In this document: positions 24,260-32,848 of the stretch, in pieces
Position numbering within the stretch: the first letter of the stretch is position 1
How the letters are laid out: each line of letters opens with the position of its first letter
Assembly (NCBI RefSeq): GCF_001432305.1
Contig: NZ_KQ483358.1
Location: forward strand, 1 to 64,000
DNA: 64,000 bases
Direction: 5' to 3'
Source: Curvibacter sp. PAE-UM
GTDB taxonomy: Bacteria; Pseudomonadota; Gammaproteobacteria; Burkholderiales; Burkholderiaceae_C
The notes under the pieces: generated by a model
What the model saw: only the letters and a program-made list of their open reading frames with translations
Told to the model about the DNA's origin: nothing
Databases searched by the model: none
Translations under genes and position numbers: made by a program

Positions 24260-25753
24260 TTACTGGAACGCCACTTCCGCGAAACTCCGCAGCTTGCGGC
24301 TGTGCAGCTGGTTCATGCCGGCCAGTCTTAGCAGCTCCAGCGCGCGGATGCCGATGCGCAGGTGCTGGTCCACGCGCTCGCGGTAGAAGTGGTTGGCCAT
24401 GCCGGGCAGCTTGATCTCGCCGTGCAGGGGCTTGTCGCTCACGCACAGCAGGGTGCCGTAGGGCACGCGGAAGCGGAAGCCGTTGGCGGCAATCGTCGCA
24501 CTCTCCATGTCCAGGGCCACGGCACGGCTCTGGCTGAAGCGGCGCTGGGGCTGGTTGTCGGGCAGCAGCTCCCAGTTGCGGTTGTCGGTGGTGGCCACCG
24601 TGCCGGTGCGCATGATCTGCTTGAGTTCCGCGCCGTGCAGGCCGGTCACCTCGGCCACGGCCTGCTCCAGCGCGACCTGCACCTCGGCCAGCGCGGGAAT
24701 GGGCACCCACAGCGGCAGCTCTTCGTCCAGCACATGGTCTTCGCGCACATAGGCGTGGGCCAGCACGTAGTCGCCCAGCTGCTGGCCGTTGCGCAGGCCA
24801 GCGCAGTGGCCCAGCATCAGCCAGGCGTGCGGGCGCAGCACGGCGATGTGGTCGGTGATGTTCTTGGCATTGGCCGGGCCCACGCCGATGTTGACCATGG
24901 TGATGCCGTTGCCGTCGGGGCGCACCAGGTGGTAGGCCGGCATCTGCGGCAGGCGCGGCGGCGCCTTGCCGTTCGCATCCCCCGGCTGCGCGGTTTCACC
25001 CGCACGGCGTGTCACCACATTGCCGGGTTCGATGAAGGCGCTGTACTCGCTCTTTGTGTCCTGCATGAGTTCATGGCCCAGGCGGATGAACTCGTCGATA
25101 TAAAACTGGTAGTTGGTGAAGAGCACGAAGTTCTGGAAGTGCTCGGGCACCGTGCCCGTGTAGTGGCGCAGGCGGTGCAGCGAATAGTCCATGCGCTGCG
25201 CGGTGAAAAGCGACAGCGGGAAGGGCCGGCCGGGCTGCGGCTCGTAGGTGCCGTTGGCGATGCCGTCGTCCATGGCGCCCAGGTCGGGCAGGTCGAACCA
25301 GTCGCGCATCATCTGCCGGCGCCCGGCGCTGAGTTCGCCCTCGATGTGCTCGTTCTCGGCGAAGGAGAAATGCACGGGGATGGGCTGCTTGCTGGTGGTC
25401 ACTTCCAGCGTCACGCCGTGGTTGAGCAGCAGCAGGCGGAACTGTTCCAGGTAATAGTTGTTGAACAGGTCGGGCCGCGTGAGCGTGGTCTCGAACACAC
25501 CGGGCCCCGCCACGAAGCCGTAGCTCAGGCGCTCCTTCGCACCGGCCGGCTGGCGCAGCACGGTCTCGGTCCGGATGCGCACCAGGGGGTAGAAGGCGCG
25601 CACCGGGCCGGCGCTGTCGTCCCCGGCCACAAAACGCTGCATGCCCGCGCGCAGGTGGGTGATGCTGCTGTCATAGATGCGGCGCACATGGGCCAGGGCG
25701 GCGGCGGCATCGGTGAACTCTTGCGGGGCAATGAGGGGCGGTAGGTGGTGCAT
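24260..25753 (-). CDS. amn: AMP nucleosidase
   Basis: A 497-residue enzyme that hydrolyses AMP to adenine and ribose 5-phosphate. The N-terminal domain (about 1-190) contains ERLSYGFVAGPGVFETTLTRP. The C-terminal nucleoside-phosphorylase-like domain (about 270-480) has VNIGVGPANAKNITDHIAVLRP, AWLMLGHCAGLRNGQQLGDYV and VALDMESATIAANGFRFRVPYG, the last carrying the catalytic-site MES motif. Length matches the E. coli enzyme. It has its own transcription unit and can feed adenine into purine breakdown, which fits the nitrogen-scavenging surroundings. Confidence 0.95.
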   Translation of the reverse strand: MHHLPPLIAPQEFTDAAAALAHVRRIYDSSITHLRAGMQRFVAGDDSAGPVRAFYPLVRIRTETVLRQPAGAKERLSYGFVAGPGVFETTLTRPDLFNNYYLEQFRLLLLNHGVTLEVTTSKQPIPVHFSFAENEHIEGELSAGRRQMMRDWFDLPDLGAMDDGIANGTYEPQPGRPFPLSLFTAQRMDYSLHRLRHYTGTVPEHFQNFVLFTNYQFYIDEFIRLGHELMQDTKSEYSAFIEPGNVVTRRAGETAQPGDANGKAPPRLPQMPAYHLVRPDGNGITMVNIGVGPANAKNITDHIAVLRPHAWLMLGHCAGLRNGQQLGDYVLAHAYVREDHVLDEELPLWVPIPALAEVQVALEQAVAEVTGLHGAELKQIMRTGTVATTDNRNWELLPDNQPQRRFSQSRAVALDMESATIAANGFRFRVPYGTLLCVSDKPLHGEIKLPGMANHFYRERVDQHLRIGIRALELLRLAGMNQLHSRKLRSFAEVAFQ

Positions 25754-25803
25754 ACGGAAACATTGTGCCTCGGTCGCATGACACTTGGTACCGCACGGCC
25801 AGT

Positions 25804-26364
25804 TCAGGCCGCGGGCTTGGGCACCGTGTAACGCAGCTCGGCAAAACCGGTGCCGACCTGGCGCACGGACGCCAGCTTCAGCGGCGGGCTGGTGAGCCGG
25901 CGCGGGAACAGGGGCTTGCCTTGGCCCAGCGTGACCGAAGCCACCTGCACGATCATCTCGTCCAGCAGGCCAGCATCAAAAAACTGCCCCGCCAGATCGC
26001 CTCCGCCCACCACCCAGAGGTTCTTGCCGCCCGCGGCCTTGAGCATGGCCGCATGCACGGGGCGCACATCACCCTGCACGAAATGCAGGTTGGCGCCGGG
26101 GATGGCCGGCAGCTTGCGGCTGGAGAAGATCCACGTGGGCTGCGCATAGGGCCAGGGCGATCCGGTCTCAGCCGTCACGGTCTGCGCATGGGACAACATC
26201 CACTCGTAGGTGGACGAGCCCATGGCCAGGGCGCCGACTTCGGCGATGAAGGTCGGGTAGCTCGTGTCGTTCACATTGCCCAGGGGGAACAGCCACTCCA
26301 GGGAGTTGTCTTCGGTAGCGATGAAGCCGTCCAGGCTGGTGGCGGTGTAGTACTGGGTTGTCAT
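25804..26364 (-). CDS. Dihydrofolate reductase-like protein (RibD C-terminal family)
   Basis: A 186-residue protein of the RibD_C/DHFR-like family (MTTQYYTATSLDGFIATEDN, WVVGGGDLAGQFFDAGLLDEM, IVQVASVTLGQGKPLFP). Members reduce pteridine- or deazaflavin-type substrates; the real reaction is generally unknown. The ATG is 11 bases after the stop of the upstream small membrane gene, so the two are co-transcribed. An alternative start 15 bases upstream overlaps that stop. It shares a fold, but little sequence, with the cassette-borne relative at 31636-32295. Confidence 0.85.
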   Translation of the reverse strand: MTTQYYTATSLDGFIATEDNSLEWLFPLGNVNDTSYPTFIAEVGALAMGSSTYEWMLSHAQTVTAETGSPWPYAQPTWIFSSRKLPAIPGANLHFVQGDVRPVHAAMLKAAGGKNLWVVGGGDLAGQFFDAGLLDEMIVQVASVTLGQGKPLFPRRLTSPPLKLASVRQVGTGFAELRYTVPKPAA

Positions 26365-26375
26365 GGAAAAGAAGT

Positions 26376-26834
26376 TCAACGGCCGCTAGCTCTGGTCTGC
26401 TGGAATGACTTGCCAGCAGGGGTCGCCGCAAGCAGCAGCTTGACGGCTCCAATTGCAAGCAAAACTTGCGCAGGCCAAAGAATGAATGGGGCAAATTGCA
26501 TTACGACAAAGCTGCCTCCACCACCTTCAACAGTTGATGCGAGAAGACGAGCAACTACATGGAGGCAGGTCAGGACAATGCCCACCAGAAAGGCCCCTCT
26601 CCCAGGAATTGGCGAAGGAACGCGTTCGGGAAGATTTGACGCACGGAAAAACCACGCAGTCACGACAGCTGCTGGCAGGTATGTCAGGACCAGCGCAACA
26701 AGGTTGGGCAAGATCGGGGGAGACTCCTTCAGCATCGCGCCCAAGAAGCCACGAAATAAAGTGAGCACGATCTCACCGCCTATTGGAAAAAAAGCAACCA
26801 GCAAAAATGTGAAGCCCCAGAACGCGATCGTCAT
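26376..26834 (-). CDS. Small integral membrane protein
   Basis: A 152-residue protein with four predicted hydrophobic segments (about 5-28, 43-65, 82-105 and 120-138; LVALVLTYLPAAVVTAWFF, GAFLVGIVLTCLHVVARLL). I do not recognise the family. ATG at 26834 follows AAAGGGTGAG at good spacing; a GTG nine bases earlier is possible. It is lower in GC than its surroundings and follows a short palindromic element that resembles a degenerate attC (26845-26884), so it may have entered as a cassette. The downstream DHFR-like gene starts 11 bases after it. Confidence 0.6.
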   Translation of the reverse strand: MTIAFWGFTFLLVAFFPIGGEIVLTLFRGFLGAMLKESPPILPNLVALVLTYLPAAVVTAWFFRASNLPERVPSPIPGRGAFLVGIVLTCLHVVARLLASTVEGGGGSFVVMQFAPFILWPAQVLLAIGAVKLLLAATPAGKSFQQTRASGR

Positions 26835-26844
26835 ATTTCTCACC

Positions 26845-26884
26845 CTTTAACGTAAAGTGGACCGCAGAATCGGCCCGTTTAGGC
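26845..26884 (-). other. Degenerate attC-like element (weak)
   Basis: On the minus strand GCCTAAAC and GTTAAAG bracket a small hairpin (GGGCCG-ATTCT-GCGGTCC), and the next gene starts 11 bases later. The layout recalls a short attC site but the core boxes deviate from consensus. This is a weak call kept because cassette-like elements occur elsewhere in the window. Confidence 0.25.
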
Positions 26885-26900
26885 TCCCAAGCTCTCGACT

Positions 26901-26996
26901 TTATTGGGCACCCTTTACCCAACCAGGCCTGTTGAACAAAATCAAAGCAAGCAACAGCCCGGCAAAGATTGTGAAAGATTCTAGGAAGCCACTCAT
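26901..26996 (-). CDS. Possible 31-residue membrane peptide
   Basis: A short ORF (MSGFLESFTIFAGLLLALILF, then NRPGWVKGAQ) with one clear hydrophobic helix. It lies just downstream of the motif CCTATCCCCCAAAAGGG (27003-27019) and upstream of the attC-like element. The ribosome binding site is poorly placed, so translation is uncertain. Support is the near-perfect single-pass membrane pattern only. Confidence 0.3.
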   Translation of the reverse strand: MSGFLESFTIFAGLLLALILFNRPGWVKGAQ

Positions 26997-27035
26997 CCTG
27001 GGCCTATCCCCCAAAAGGGTCATCCCACCACAGAC

Positions 27036-28037
27036 CTAACCCTCAAACTGCGGATGCAACTGCCGTATCCGCCCCAGGGCCAGCGCCGCAGCAGCCGTGC
27101 GTGTCTCCACACCCAGCTTGGCGTAAACGCGCTCCAGGTGTTTCTTGACCGTCATGGGGCTGCTGCCCAGGATGTCGCCGATGTCGCGGTTGATCTTGCC
27201 CTTGATCACCCAGTAGAGCACCTCGGCCTCCTTGGCGGTGAGGCGGAAGCTCAGGGAGATGGCTTCGATGACGGTTTCGTCCGAGGCCTCCTGCATGATG
27301 AGCAGCCAGTCGCCGCCGGCTTCGGGCGCGCTGGCGTCGTCGTTGCGCTGGTGCAGGCGGAAGGTCAGGCGTTTGGCGCCCTGCTCTACCGAGAGGCGCG
27401 GCGGCTCGGCCAGGGTTTCGCCGCGCGCCAGCACTTCGGCCAGATGCGCCACGCCGCGGTGCAGCCAGGACAGCACGGGCTCGGGCACGTTGGGGCCGCT
27501 GGCGCCGTAATAACGCTGCAGCAGCTCACGCGCCAGCGGGGTCTGCCACATGAGGCGACCGTCACCCAGGCGCACGGTGATGCTGGCGTAACCGAAGGCG
27601 TCGAGCGCGTTGCGGGCCTGGCGCCGCTCGCGTGCGCCCTGCAGGTGCACCTGCATGCGGGCGAGCACTTCCTTCGGCCTTATCGGTTTGGTCACGTAGT
27701 CGGTGCCGCCGGCTTCCAGCGCGGCCACCAGGTGCTCGGTCTCGGTCAGGCCCGTCATGAAGATGATGGGGATGTGGGCGGTGGCAGCATTGGCCTTGAG
27801 GCGGCGCGCGACCTCGAAGCCGTCCATGCCGGGCATCATGGCGTCGAGCAGCACGATGTCGGGGCGGGCCTGCGCGGCGCGCTGCAGGGCCGAGGCGCCG
27901 TCCAGCGCCACCAGCACGGTGCAACCTGATTCGTCCAGCGCGTCGTGCAGCAGGGAGAGGTTGTCGGGCACGTCGTCGACGATGAGCACCACGTCGCTCT
28001 GCGCGCGGTTCAGGGCCTGGTCCAGGGTGTCGTTCAT
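27036..28037 (-). CDS. Two-component response regulator (REC-LuxR), system 1
   Basis: A 333-residue regulator. A receiver domain (about 15-135) has acidic pocket D21/D22 and phospho-acceptor D65 (IVLLDAMMPG). A linker of about 130 residues follows, then a LuxR/NarL-type HTH at about 265-325 (FRLTAKEAEVLYWVIKGKIN, GSSPMTVKKHLERVYAKLGV). Its ATG overlaps the stop of the NCS1-fused sensor kinase gene, so kinase and regulator are made together. It is paralogous to the regulator at 34955-35869 over its full length. It likely activates nearby nitrogen-compound uptake or breakdown genes. No target site can be assigned with confidence. Confidence 0.9.
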   Translation of the reverse strand: MNDTLDQALNRAQSDVVLIVDDVPDNLSLLHDALDESGCTVLVALDGASALQRAAQARPDIVLLDAMMPGMDGFEVARRLKANAATAHIPIIFMTGLTETEHLVAALEAGGTDYVTKPIRPKEVLARMQVHLQGARERRQARNALDAFGYASITVRLGDGRLMWQTPLARELLQRYYGASGPNVPEPVLSWLHRGVAHLAEVLARGETLAEPPRLSVEQGAKRLTFRLHQRNDDASAPEAGGDWLLIMQEASDETVIEAISLSFRLTAKEAEVLYWVIKGKINRDIGDILGSSPMTVKKHLERVYAKLGVETRTAAAALALGRIRQLHPQFEG

Positions 28038-31000
28038 GTCTTTTCCGGGCTGGTGTCCAGCAAGGCAAGTATGGCGTCGAAACGGTAGGCCCGCGCCAAG
28101 CCGCGCACCTGCTCCACCCAGCTGTGGTGCGCTGGGCTTTCGGCCTCGATCTCGTCGAGCAGACGCACGATGCCGCGGTAATAGCCCAGGCTGGTGTGCT
28201 CGCGCAGCTCGGCCAGGAACTCGGCGCGCGGGGGCAGCAGGGGCCCGGGCGGTGCGGGCGGCGCTTCGGGGGGCAGCACACGCTCGGTCCACTGCAGCTG
28301 CAGGCGCTGTTCCAGCCAGTCGAGCAGCTCGCTATGGCGGATCGGTTTGGTGATGAAGTCCGCCGGGGTGATGCCCACGTCGTTGTCCAGGCCCTTGTCG
28401 AAGGCGTTGGCCGAGACCACGGCCACGGGCAGCCTGGCCCCGCCGTTCAGACGGCGCAGGCGGCGTATGGTTTCCCAGCCGTCGATGCCGGGCATGGCCA
28501 GGTCCATGAAAACGGCGTCGGGGCGGTAACCCGCGGCCAGCAGGTCCAGCGCGTCGTGCCCGCTCGCGGCGGTGCGCAGCACGAAACCCAGGGGCACCAG
28601 CAGCTGGGTGAGCATCTCGCGGTCGGGTTCTTCGTTGTCCACCACCAGCACGTGGCGGCGTGCGCCGGCGTAACCGCGGCGCGGCGGTTTGGCCGCTACG
28701 GGTTTGGCGGAAGGCAGCGCGGCATGCACCTCGGGCAGGAAGAGCTTGACGTGGAAAACCGAGCCCAGGCCCGGTGTGCTCTGCACGGTGAGCTCGCCAC
28801 CCATGAGGTCGGTGAGCATCTTGGCAATGGTCAGGCCCAGGCCGGCGCCGGGTGTGCCCTGGGCGGAGGCGGTGCGCGTGAAGGGTTCGAAGAGGCGGTC
28901 CACGTCCTGCAGGGTCATGCCGGGGCCGGTGTCGCGGATGTCGATGTGGGCCATCTCTCGCGCGTAACGCAGCTGGAAGGTCACCTCGCCCTGGGCCGTG
29001 AACTTGATGGCGTTGCCCAGCAGGTTGATGAGGATCTGGCGCACGCGTTTCTCGTCGGCACGCACACGCTCGGGCAGCACGGACAGGGGCGCAAAACGGA
29101 AGGCCAGGCCCTTGGCCGCGGCCTGCAGCTCGAACATGGCGGCCAGCTCGTGCACGGTGTCGGCGAAGGCCATGGGTTTGACGTCCAGCGTGAGCTTGCC
29201 CGATTCGATGCGCGCCAGGTCCAGCGTGCCTTCGATCAGCGAGAGCAGATGTTCACCCCCGCGGCGGATCACCTGCACCGCGTGCTTGCGGTGCTTGGGC
29301 ACCTGCGGGTCTTCGCCCATCAGTTGCGCATAACCCAGGATGCTGTTGAGCGGCGTGCGCAGCTCGTGGCTGATGGCGCTGATGTAGCGGCTCTTGGCCT
29401 GGTTGGCCTGCTCGGCCTGATGCTGGGCGCGTTCGGCCGTGCGGCGCGCGTCCTGCAGGGCGGCGTCGGTCTGCTGGTGCAACTCAATCTCTCGCATCAG
29501 CAGGGCGGTCTGGCGGTTGGATTCCTCTTGCGCCACCTGGCGGCTCTTGTGCGCCAGCACCACCCACCAGGCCGCCATGCCCGCGATGAGCAGCAGGGCC
29601 ATATAGGTCTTGAGGAAACCACCGCGCAATGCAGCCTGCATGAAAGCGGGCAGTTCGCTGTCGGCATAGACGTGCATCAGGGCCTGCAGCTCCTGCTGAT
29701 AGAACAGGCCGAAGACCCCCGCCAGCAGCGGCACGGTGACCAGCATGAGCAGCAGGAAATGCGCCAGGCCCGAATCCAGATAGGGCCAGAGGCTGCGCGG
29801 CAGCAGGCGCTGCAACATGCCTATCCACTGGGCCGAGAGGCTGGCCTGGGGTTTGCACAGATCGCCGCAGCGCGCGTCCAGCGTGCAGCAGAGCGAGCAG
29901 ATGGGCCCCTGGTAGGCGGGGCAGTGGGCCATGTCCGGGCCTTCGTATTCGCCCTCGCAGATCACGCAACGGCGCACGCCGTAGCGGGCGTAGGGGCCTG
30001 CGTTGGCCTGGGCCTCGGGAGCCAGCTCGCTCTGCCGCGCGATGTAATAACGCCCGCGTGTGGCCCAGGCGATCAGCGGCGCGGCGATGAAGGCCGTGCC
30101 CAGCGCGATCACGGCCGAAAAGGCCTGGGCCAGCGGGCCGAAGAGACCCAGGTGCGCCGTGACCGAGAGAATGGAGGCCAGCACCATGGCGCCCACGCCC
30201 ACGGGGTTGATGTCGTAGAGATGCGCGCGCTTGAACTCGATGCCCTTGGGCGACAGGCCCAGGGGTTTGTTGACCACCAGGTCGGCCACCACGGCCATCA
30301 TCCAGGCGATGGCGATGTTGCTGTACAGGCCCAGCACGTCGCCCAGGGCCTGGAAGACGTTCATCTCCATCAGCATGAAGGCGATCAGCGTGTTGAACAC
30401 CACCCACACCACGCGCCCCGGGTGGCTGTGCGTGAGGCGCGAGAAGAAGTTGCTCCAGGCGAGGGACCCCGCATAGGCGTTGGTGACGTTGATCTTGAGC
30501 TGCGAGATCACCACGAACAGGGCCGTCGCCGCCACGGCCCAGCCGTAGTTGGGGAAGACGTATTCATAAGCGGCCAGGTACATCTGGTTCGGGTCCACCG
30601 CGCGCTCGACGGGAACGGCGTGCGTGATGGCCAGGTAGGCCAGCAGCGCCCCGCCCAGCATCTTGACCACGCCCAGCAGCACCCAGCCCGGCCCGCCTGC
30701 CATGACGCCGAACCACCAGCGCTTGCGGTTGGCTTCCGTGCGGGCCGGCATGAAACGCAGGTAGTCGGCCTGCTCGCCCATCTGCGTGATGAGGGCAATG
30801 CCCACCGTGAGGGCAGCACCAAAGAGGGGCAAGGCGAAGTCGGAAGACGCCCCTTTCTCCCCCTTGTAGTGCACCACGCCCGAAAACGCATCCGGGTCCA
30901 GGGCCAGCACAAAGGCAAAGGGCACGACCAGCATGAGCAGCCACAGCGGCTGGGTCCAGACCTGCAGCCGGCTGATGGCCGAGACCCCGTGCGTGACCAG

Positions 31001-31537
31001 GGGGATGACGACCAGCGCACAGATGAGGTAACCCCAGCGCGGCGGAATGTCCAGCGCCAGCTCCAGCGCATAGGCCATGACGGCCGCCTCCAGCGCGAAG
31101 AAGATGAAGGTGAAGCTGGCATAGATCAGCGAGGTGATGGTGGAGCCGATGTAGCCGAAACCCGCGCCGCGCGTGAGCAAGTCCATGTCCACCCCGTAAC
31201 GCGCGGCATAGACGCTGATGGGCCAGCCCGCCAGGAAGATGATGAGCCCCGTGGCCAGGATGGCCCAGAAGGCATTGGCCCAGCCGTACTGCACCAGCAG
31301 CGTGGCGCCCACCGCCTCCAGGATCAGGAAGGAGGCCGCGCCGAAGGCCGTGTTGGCCACCCGCCATTCGCTCCACTTGCGGAAACGCTGCGGCGTGTAA
31401 CGCAGCGCGTAGTCCTCCATGGTCTCGCGCGCCACCCAGCTGTTGTAGTCGCGCCGGATCTTGACGATGGACTGCACGGCGGCCGTGGTATGCGGCGGCG
31501 CAGCAAGGTCAGCGGATGGGGATTCCGGGGCGTTCAT
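28034..31537 (-). CDS. NCS1 transporter-fused hybrid sensor histidine kinase, system 1
   Basis: An 1167-residue protein. Residues about 25-510 are a complete-looking NCS1 (purine/cytosine/allantoin permease-type) transporter with about 12 helices; TRGAGFGYIGSTITSLIYAS and QLKINVTNAYAGSLAWSNFF are family tracts. Residues about 526-560 hold a Cys cluster (CVIC, CPAYQGPICSLCC, CGDLC) likely to bind metal. Two more helices, a coiled coil, and HisKA with H724 (ISHELRTPLNS) follow. Then come HATPase_c (about 830-945; GAGLGLTIAKML), a receiver with D1012 (AVFMDLAMPG), and a C-terminal tail. It probably senses a nucleobase- or ureide-like compound through the transporter part, signalling to the overlapping LuxR regulator. 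ATG 31537 starts the charged N-terminus; longer starts add low-complexity sequence. Confidence 0.9.
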   Translation of the reverse strand: MNAPESPSADLAAPPHTTAAVQSIVKIRRDYNSWVARETMEDYALRYTPQRFRKWSEWRVANTAFGAASFLILEAVGATLLVQYGWANAFWAILATGLIIFLAGWPISVYAARYGVDMDLLTRGAGFGYIGSTITSLIYASFTFIFFALEAAVMAYALELALDIPPRWGYLICALVVIPLVTHGVSAISRLQVWTQPLWLLMLVVPFAFVLALDPDAFSGVVHYKGEKGASSDFALPLFGAALTVGIALITQMGEQADYLRFMPARTEANRKRWWFGVMAGGPGWVLLGVVKMLGGALLAYLAITHAVPVERAVDPNQMYLAAYEYVFPNYGWAVAATALFVVISQLKINVTNAYAGSLAWSNFFSRLTHSHPGRVVWVVFNTLIAFMLMEMNVFQALGDVLGLYSNIAIAWMMAVVADLVVNKPLGLSPKGIEFKRAHLYDINPVGVGAMVLASILSVTAHLGLFGPLAQAFSAVIALGTAFIAAPLIAWATRGRYYIARQSELAPEAQANAGPYARYGVRRCVICEGEYEGPDMAHCPAYQGPICSLCCTLDARCGDLCKPQASLSAQWIGMLQRLLPRSLWPYLDSGLAHFLLLMLVTVPLLAGVFGLFYQQELQALMHVYADSELPAFMQAALRGGFLKTYMALLLIAGMAAWWVVLAHKSRQVAQEESNRQTALLMREIELHQQTDAALQDARRTAERAQHQAEQANQAKSRYISAISHELRTPLNSILGYAQLMGEDPQVPKHRKHAVQVIRRGGEHLLSLIEGTLDLARIESGKLTLDVKPMAFADTVHELAAMFELQAAAKGLAFRFAPLSVLPERVRADEKRVRQILINLLGNAIKFTAQGEVTFQLRYAREMAHIDIRDTGPGMTLQDVDRLFEPFTRTASAQGTPGAGLGLTIAKMLTDLMGGELTVQSTPGLGSVFHVKLFLPEVHAALPSAKPVAAKPPRRGYAGARRHVLVVDNEEPDREMLTQLLVPLGFVLRTAASGHDALDLLAAGYRPDAVFMDLAMPGIDGWETIRRLRRLNGGARLPVAVVSANAFDKGLDNDVGITPADFITKPIRHSELLDWLEQRLQLQWTERVLPPEAPPAPPGPLLPPRAEFLAELREHTSLGYYRGIVRLLDEIEAESPAHHSWVEQVRGLARAYRFDAILALLDTSPEKT

Positions 31538-31590
31538 GCCCCGGGAGAGTGCAGATTCCGTGCCATGCCCCGGGGTGGGGCGGGATGGCG

Positions 31591-31640
31591 CCAATGTTCC
31601 GGTTCAGCGGCGGCACCGTCCGCTGCAAGCATTTGTCAGG
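31591..31640 (-). other. attC-like hairpin after the DHFR-like cassette gene
   Basis: On the minus strand, starting at the stop codon of the DHFR-like gene, GCCTGAC is followed by TTGCAGCGGACGG, a short loop and CCGCCGCTGAACCGGAAC, giving an imperfect stem (CAGCGG pairs with CCGCTG). GCCTGAC is one base from a consensus R'' box; the right-hand core ATTGGCG is degenerate. It would close the last cassette of the array before the sensor kinase gene. Confidence 0.4.
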
Positions 31641-32295
31641 CGTCCGTATGCCCCTGGCGCCGCAGGACCACATGCGTGGCTTTCTCCGACGCGACGAACT
31701 GCACGCATTCGTATCCCTGAGCGCGCATATCCACCCCCTCAAACAGTCGCTCTCCCCGGCCCAGCAGGACCGGCGAGATGGCGATGTGCAGCTCATCGAT
31801 GAGGCCCGCACGAAGATATTGCTGGATGGTGTTGGCTCCGCCGCCTATGCGCACGTCCTTGCCCCTGGCGGCCTCGCGCGCCCGGTCCAGCGCCTCGTGT
31901 ATGCCGCCCGTGACGAAGTGGAAGGTCGTGCCACCTTCCATCTCGATGGACTCGCGTGCGTGATGCGTCAGGATGAACGTGGGAACGTGATAGGGCGGGC
32001 TGTCGCCCCACCAGCCCTTCCAGCTCATGTCGGGCCAGGGACCGCGTACCGGTCCGAACATGTTTCTTCCGAGTATCCAGGCGCCAACATTCTGAAAGCC
32101 ACGGGCGGCGAAATCATCGTCAACCCCGGTCGCACCGTCTTTGCCGAACAAGGCCCGTTGCAAGGTGCGTGTTGGGAACAGCCACTGGTGCAGATCCGTC
32201 CCGCCGATGCCGAGCGGGTTATTTAGGTCTTGATCCGGACCCGCTCCGTAGCCGTCGAGCGAGATGGTGAAGCCTTCAACGCGAACTCGTGTCAT
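31636..32295 (-). CDS. Dihydrofolate reductase-like protein (RibD C-terminal family), cassette gene
   Basis: A 219-residue RibD_C/DHFR-fold protein (VRVEGFTISLDGYGAGPDQD, AWILGRNMFGPVRGPWPD, VRIGGGANTIQQYLRAGLID, HIAISPVLLGRGERLF). These enzymes are usually annotated as reductases of unknown substrate. GGAGG lies ten bases before the ATG. The gene sits within a row of minus-strand genes separated by attC-like elements, and its own ends abut such elements (32307-32332 and 31591-31640). It is therefore probably an integron cassette, a common location for DHFR-type genes, though this branch is not the trimethoprim-resistance dfr type. Confidence 0.82.
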   Translation of the reverse strand: MTRVRVEGFTISLDGYGAGPDQDLNNPLGIGGTDLHQWLFPTRTLQRALFGKDGATGVDDDFAARGFQNVGAWILGRNMFGPVRGPWPDMSWKGWWGDSPPYHVPTFILTHHARESIEMEGGTTFHFVTGGIHEALDRAREAARGKDVRIGGGANTIQQYLRAGLIDELHIAISPVLLGRGERLFEGVDMRAQGYECVQFVASEKATHVVLRRQGHTDA

Positions 32296-32306
32296 CGTTT
32301 GCCTCC

Positions 32307-32332
32307 GTTTAGCGCTTGACTGAAGTTAAGCA
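32307..32332 (-). other. Shortened attC-like site
   Basis: On the minus strand, just after the secreted-protein gene, GCTTAAC (perfect RYYYAAC) is followed by TTCAGTCAAGC and GCTAAAC, a one-base variant of GTTAAAC. The segment TCAAGC before the core is typical of attC right ends. It looks like an attC site with its central hairpin deleted. Confidence 0.4.
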
Positions 32333-32848
32333 TCAATCAGATGTCCACACCTTGTGGAAATTGGTGCCGCGCCAGAGATAGACAAAACTCGACTTCTCAT
32401 CAAAAAACCCCACGATAGAGTCGTTTTCGATTCGAAAGACTGTTGCCTCACCAGGCCGGCACCAGTCGTACCCCATGTCCCGTTCTCGGCACACAATATT
32501 AAAAACGCCCTTTGGCTGCTCATCGATGCCTATGGAAGTCAGGCTTTGAACTTCCCATCGATCCAAGACCAGATGTCTAGGGACGCCATCAGAGCGTCCA
32601 AAGGTAACGACCAGCCCTAAACGTTTTTCATCCTTACTCACCAGCAGCCTTGCGACATCCGGAAAGCCATCGCCATTGAAGTCACCACTCACACCTAAGT
32701 ATTGGACTGGCGACCGATTCCGAAATTCTTGATACATCGTCAATTCGGAAGGCCGTGGCATACGCCACCCTTCCGGAATGGGTGGTGTCTTCGCAAGCAG
32801 CGAGGGCGCCAACGCCAGTAGTCCCGCAAAAAAAAGGAGTTTGCGCAT
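32333..32848 (-). CDS. Secreted hypothetical protein, cassette gene
   Basis: A 171-residue protein with a signal peptide (MRKLLFFAGLLALAPSLLA, then KTPPIPEGW). The mature part contains one FG-GAP/calcium-binding-like motif (SGDFNGDGFPDVARLLVS) and otherwise unrecognised beta-rich sequence. It is probably periplasmic or exported. The ATG is three bases after the GTTAATC core of the attC-like hairpin, and the stop is directly followed by GCTTAAC, so the whole gene fits a cassette. GC content is clearly below the chromosomal average of the window, supporting acquisition. Function unknown. Confidence 0.7.
   Translation of the reverse strand: MRKLLFFAGLLALAPSLLAKTPPIPEGWRMPRPSELTMYQEFRNRSPVQYLGVSGDFNGDGFPDVARLLVSKDEKRLGLVVTFGRSDGVPRHLVLDRWEVQSLTSIGIDEQPKGVFNIVCRERDMGYDWCRPGEATVFRIENDSIVGFFDEKSSFVYLWRGTNFHKVWTSD

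Noticed and set aside
28124-31720. A very long open frame (about 1,200 codons) antisense to the first sensor kinase gene
   Set aside because: The translation is His/Arg/Gln/Gly-rich with no domain pattern. Such mirror frames are common in high-GC coding DNA, and the opposite strand has clear transporter and kinase motifs.
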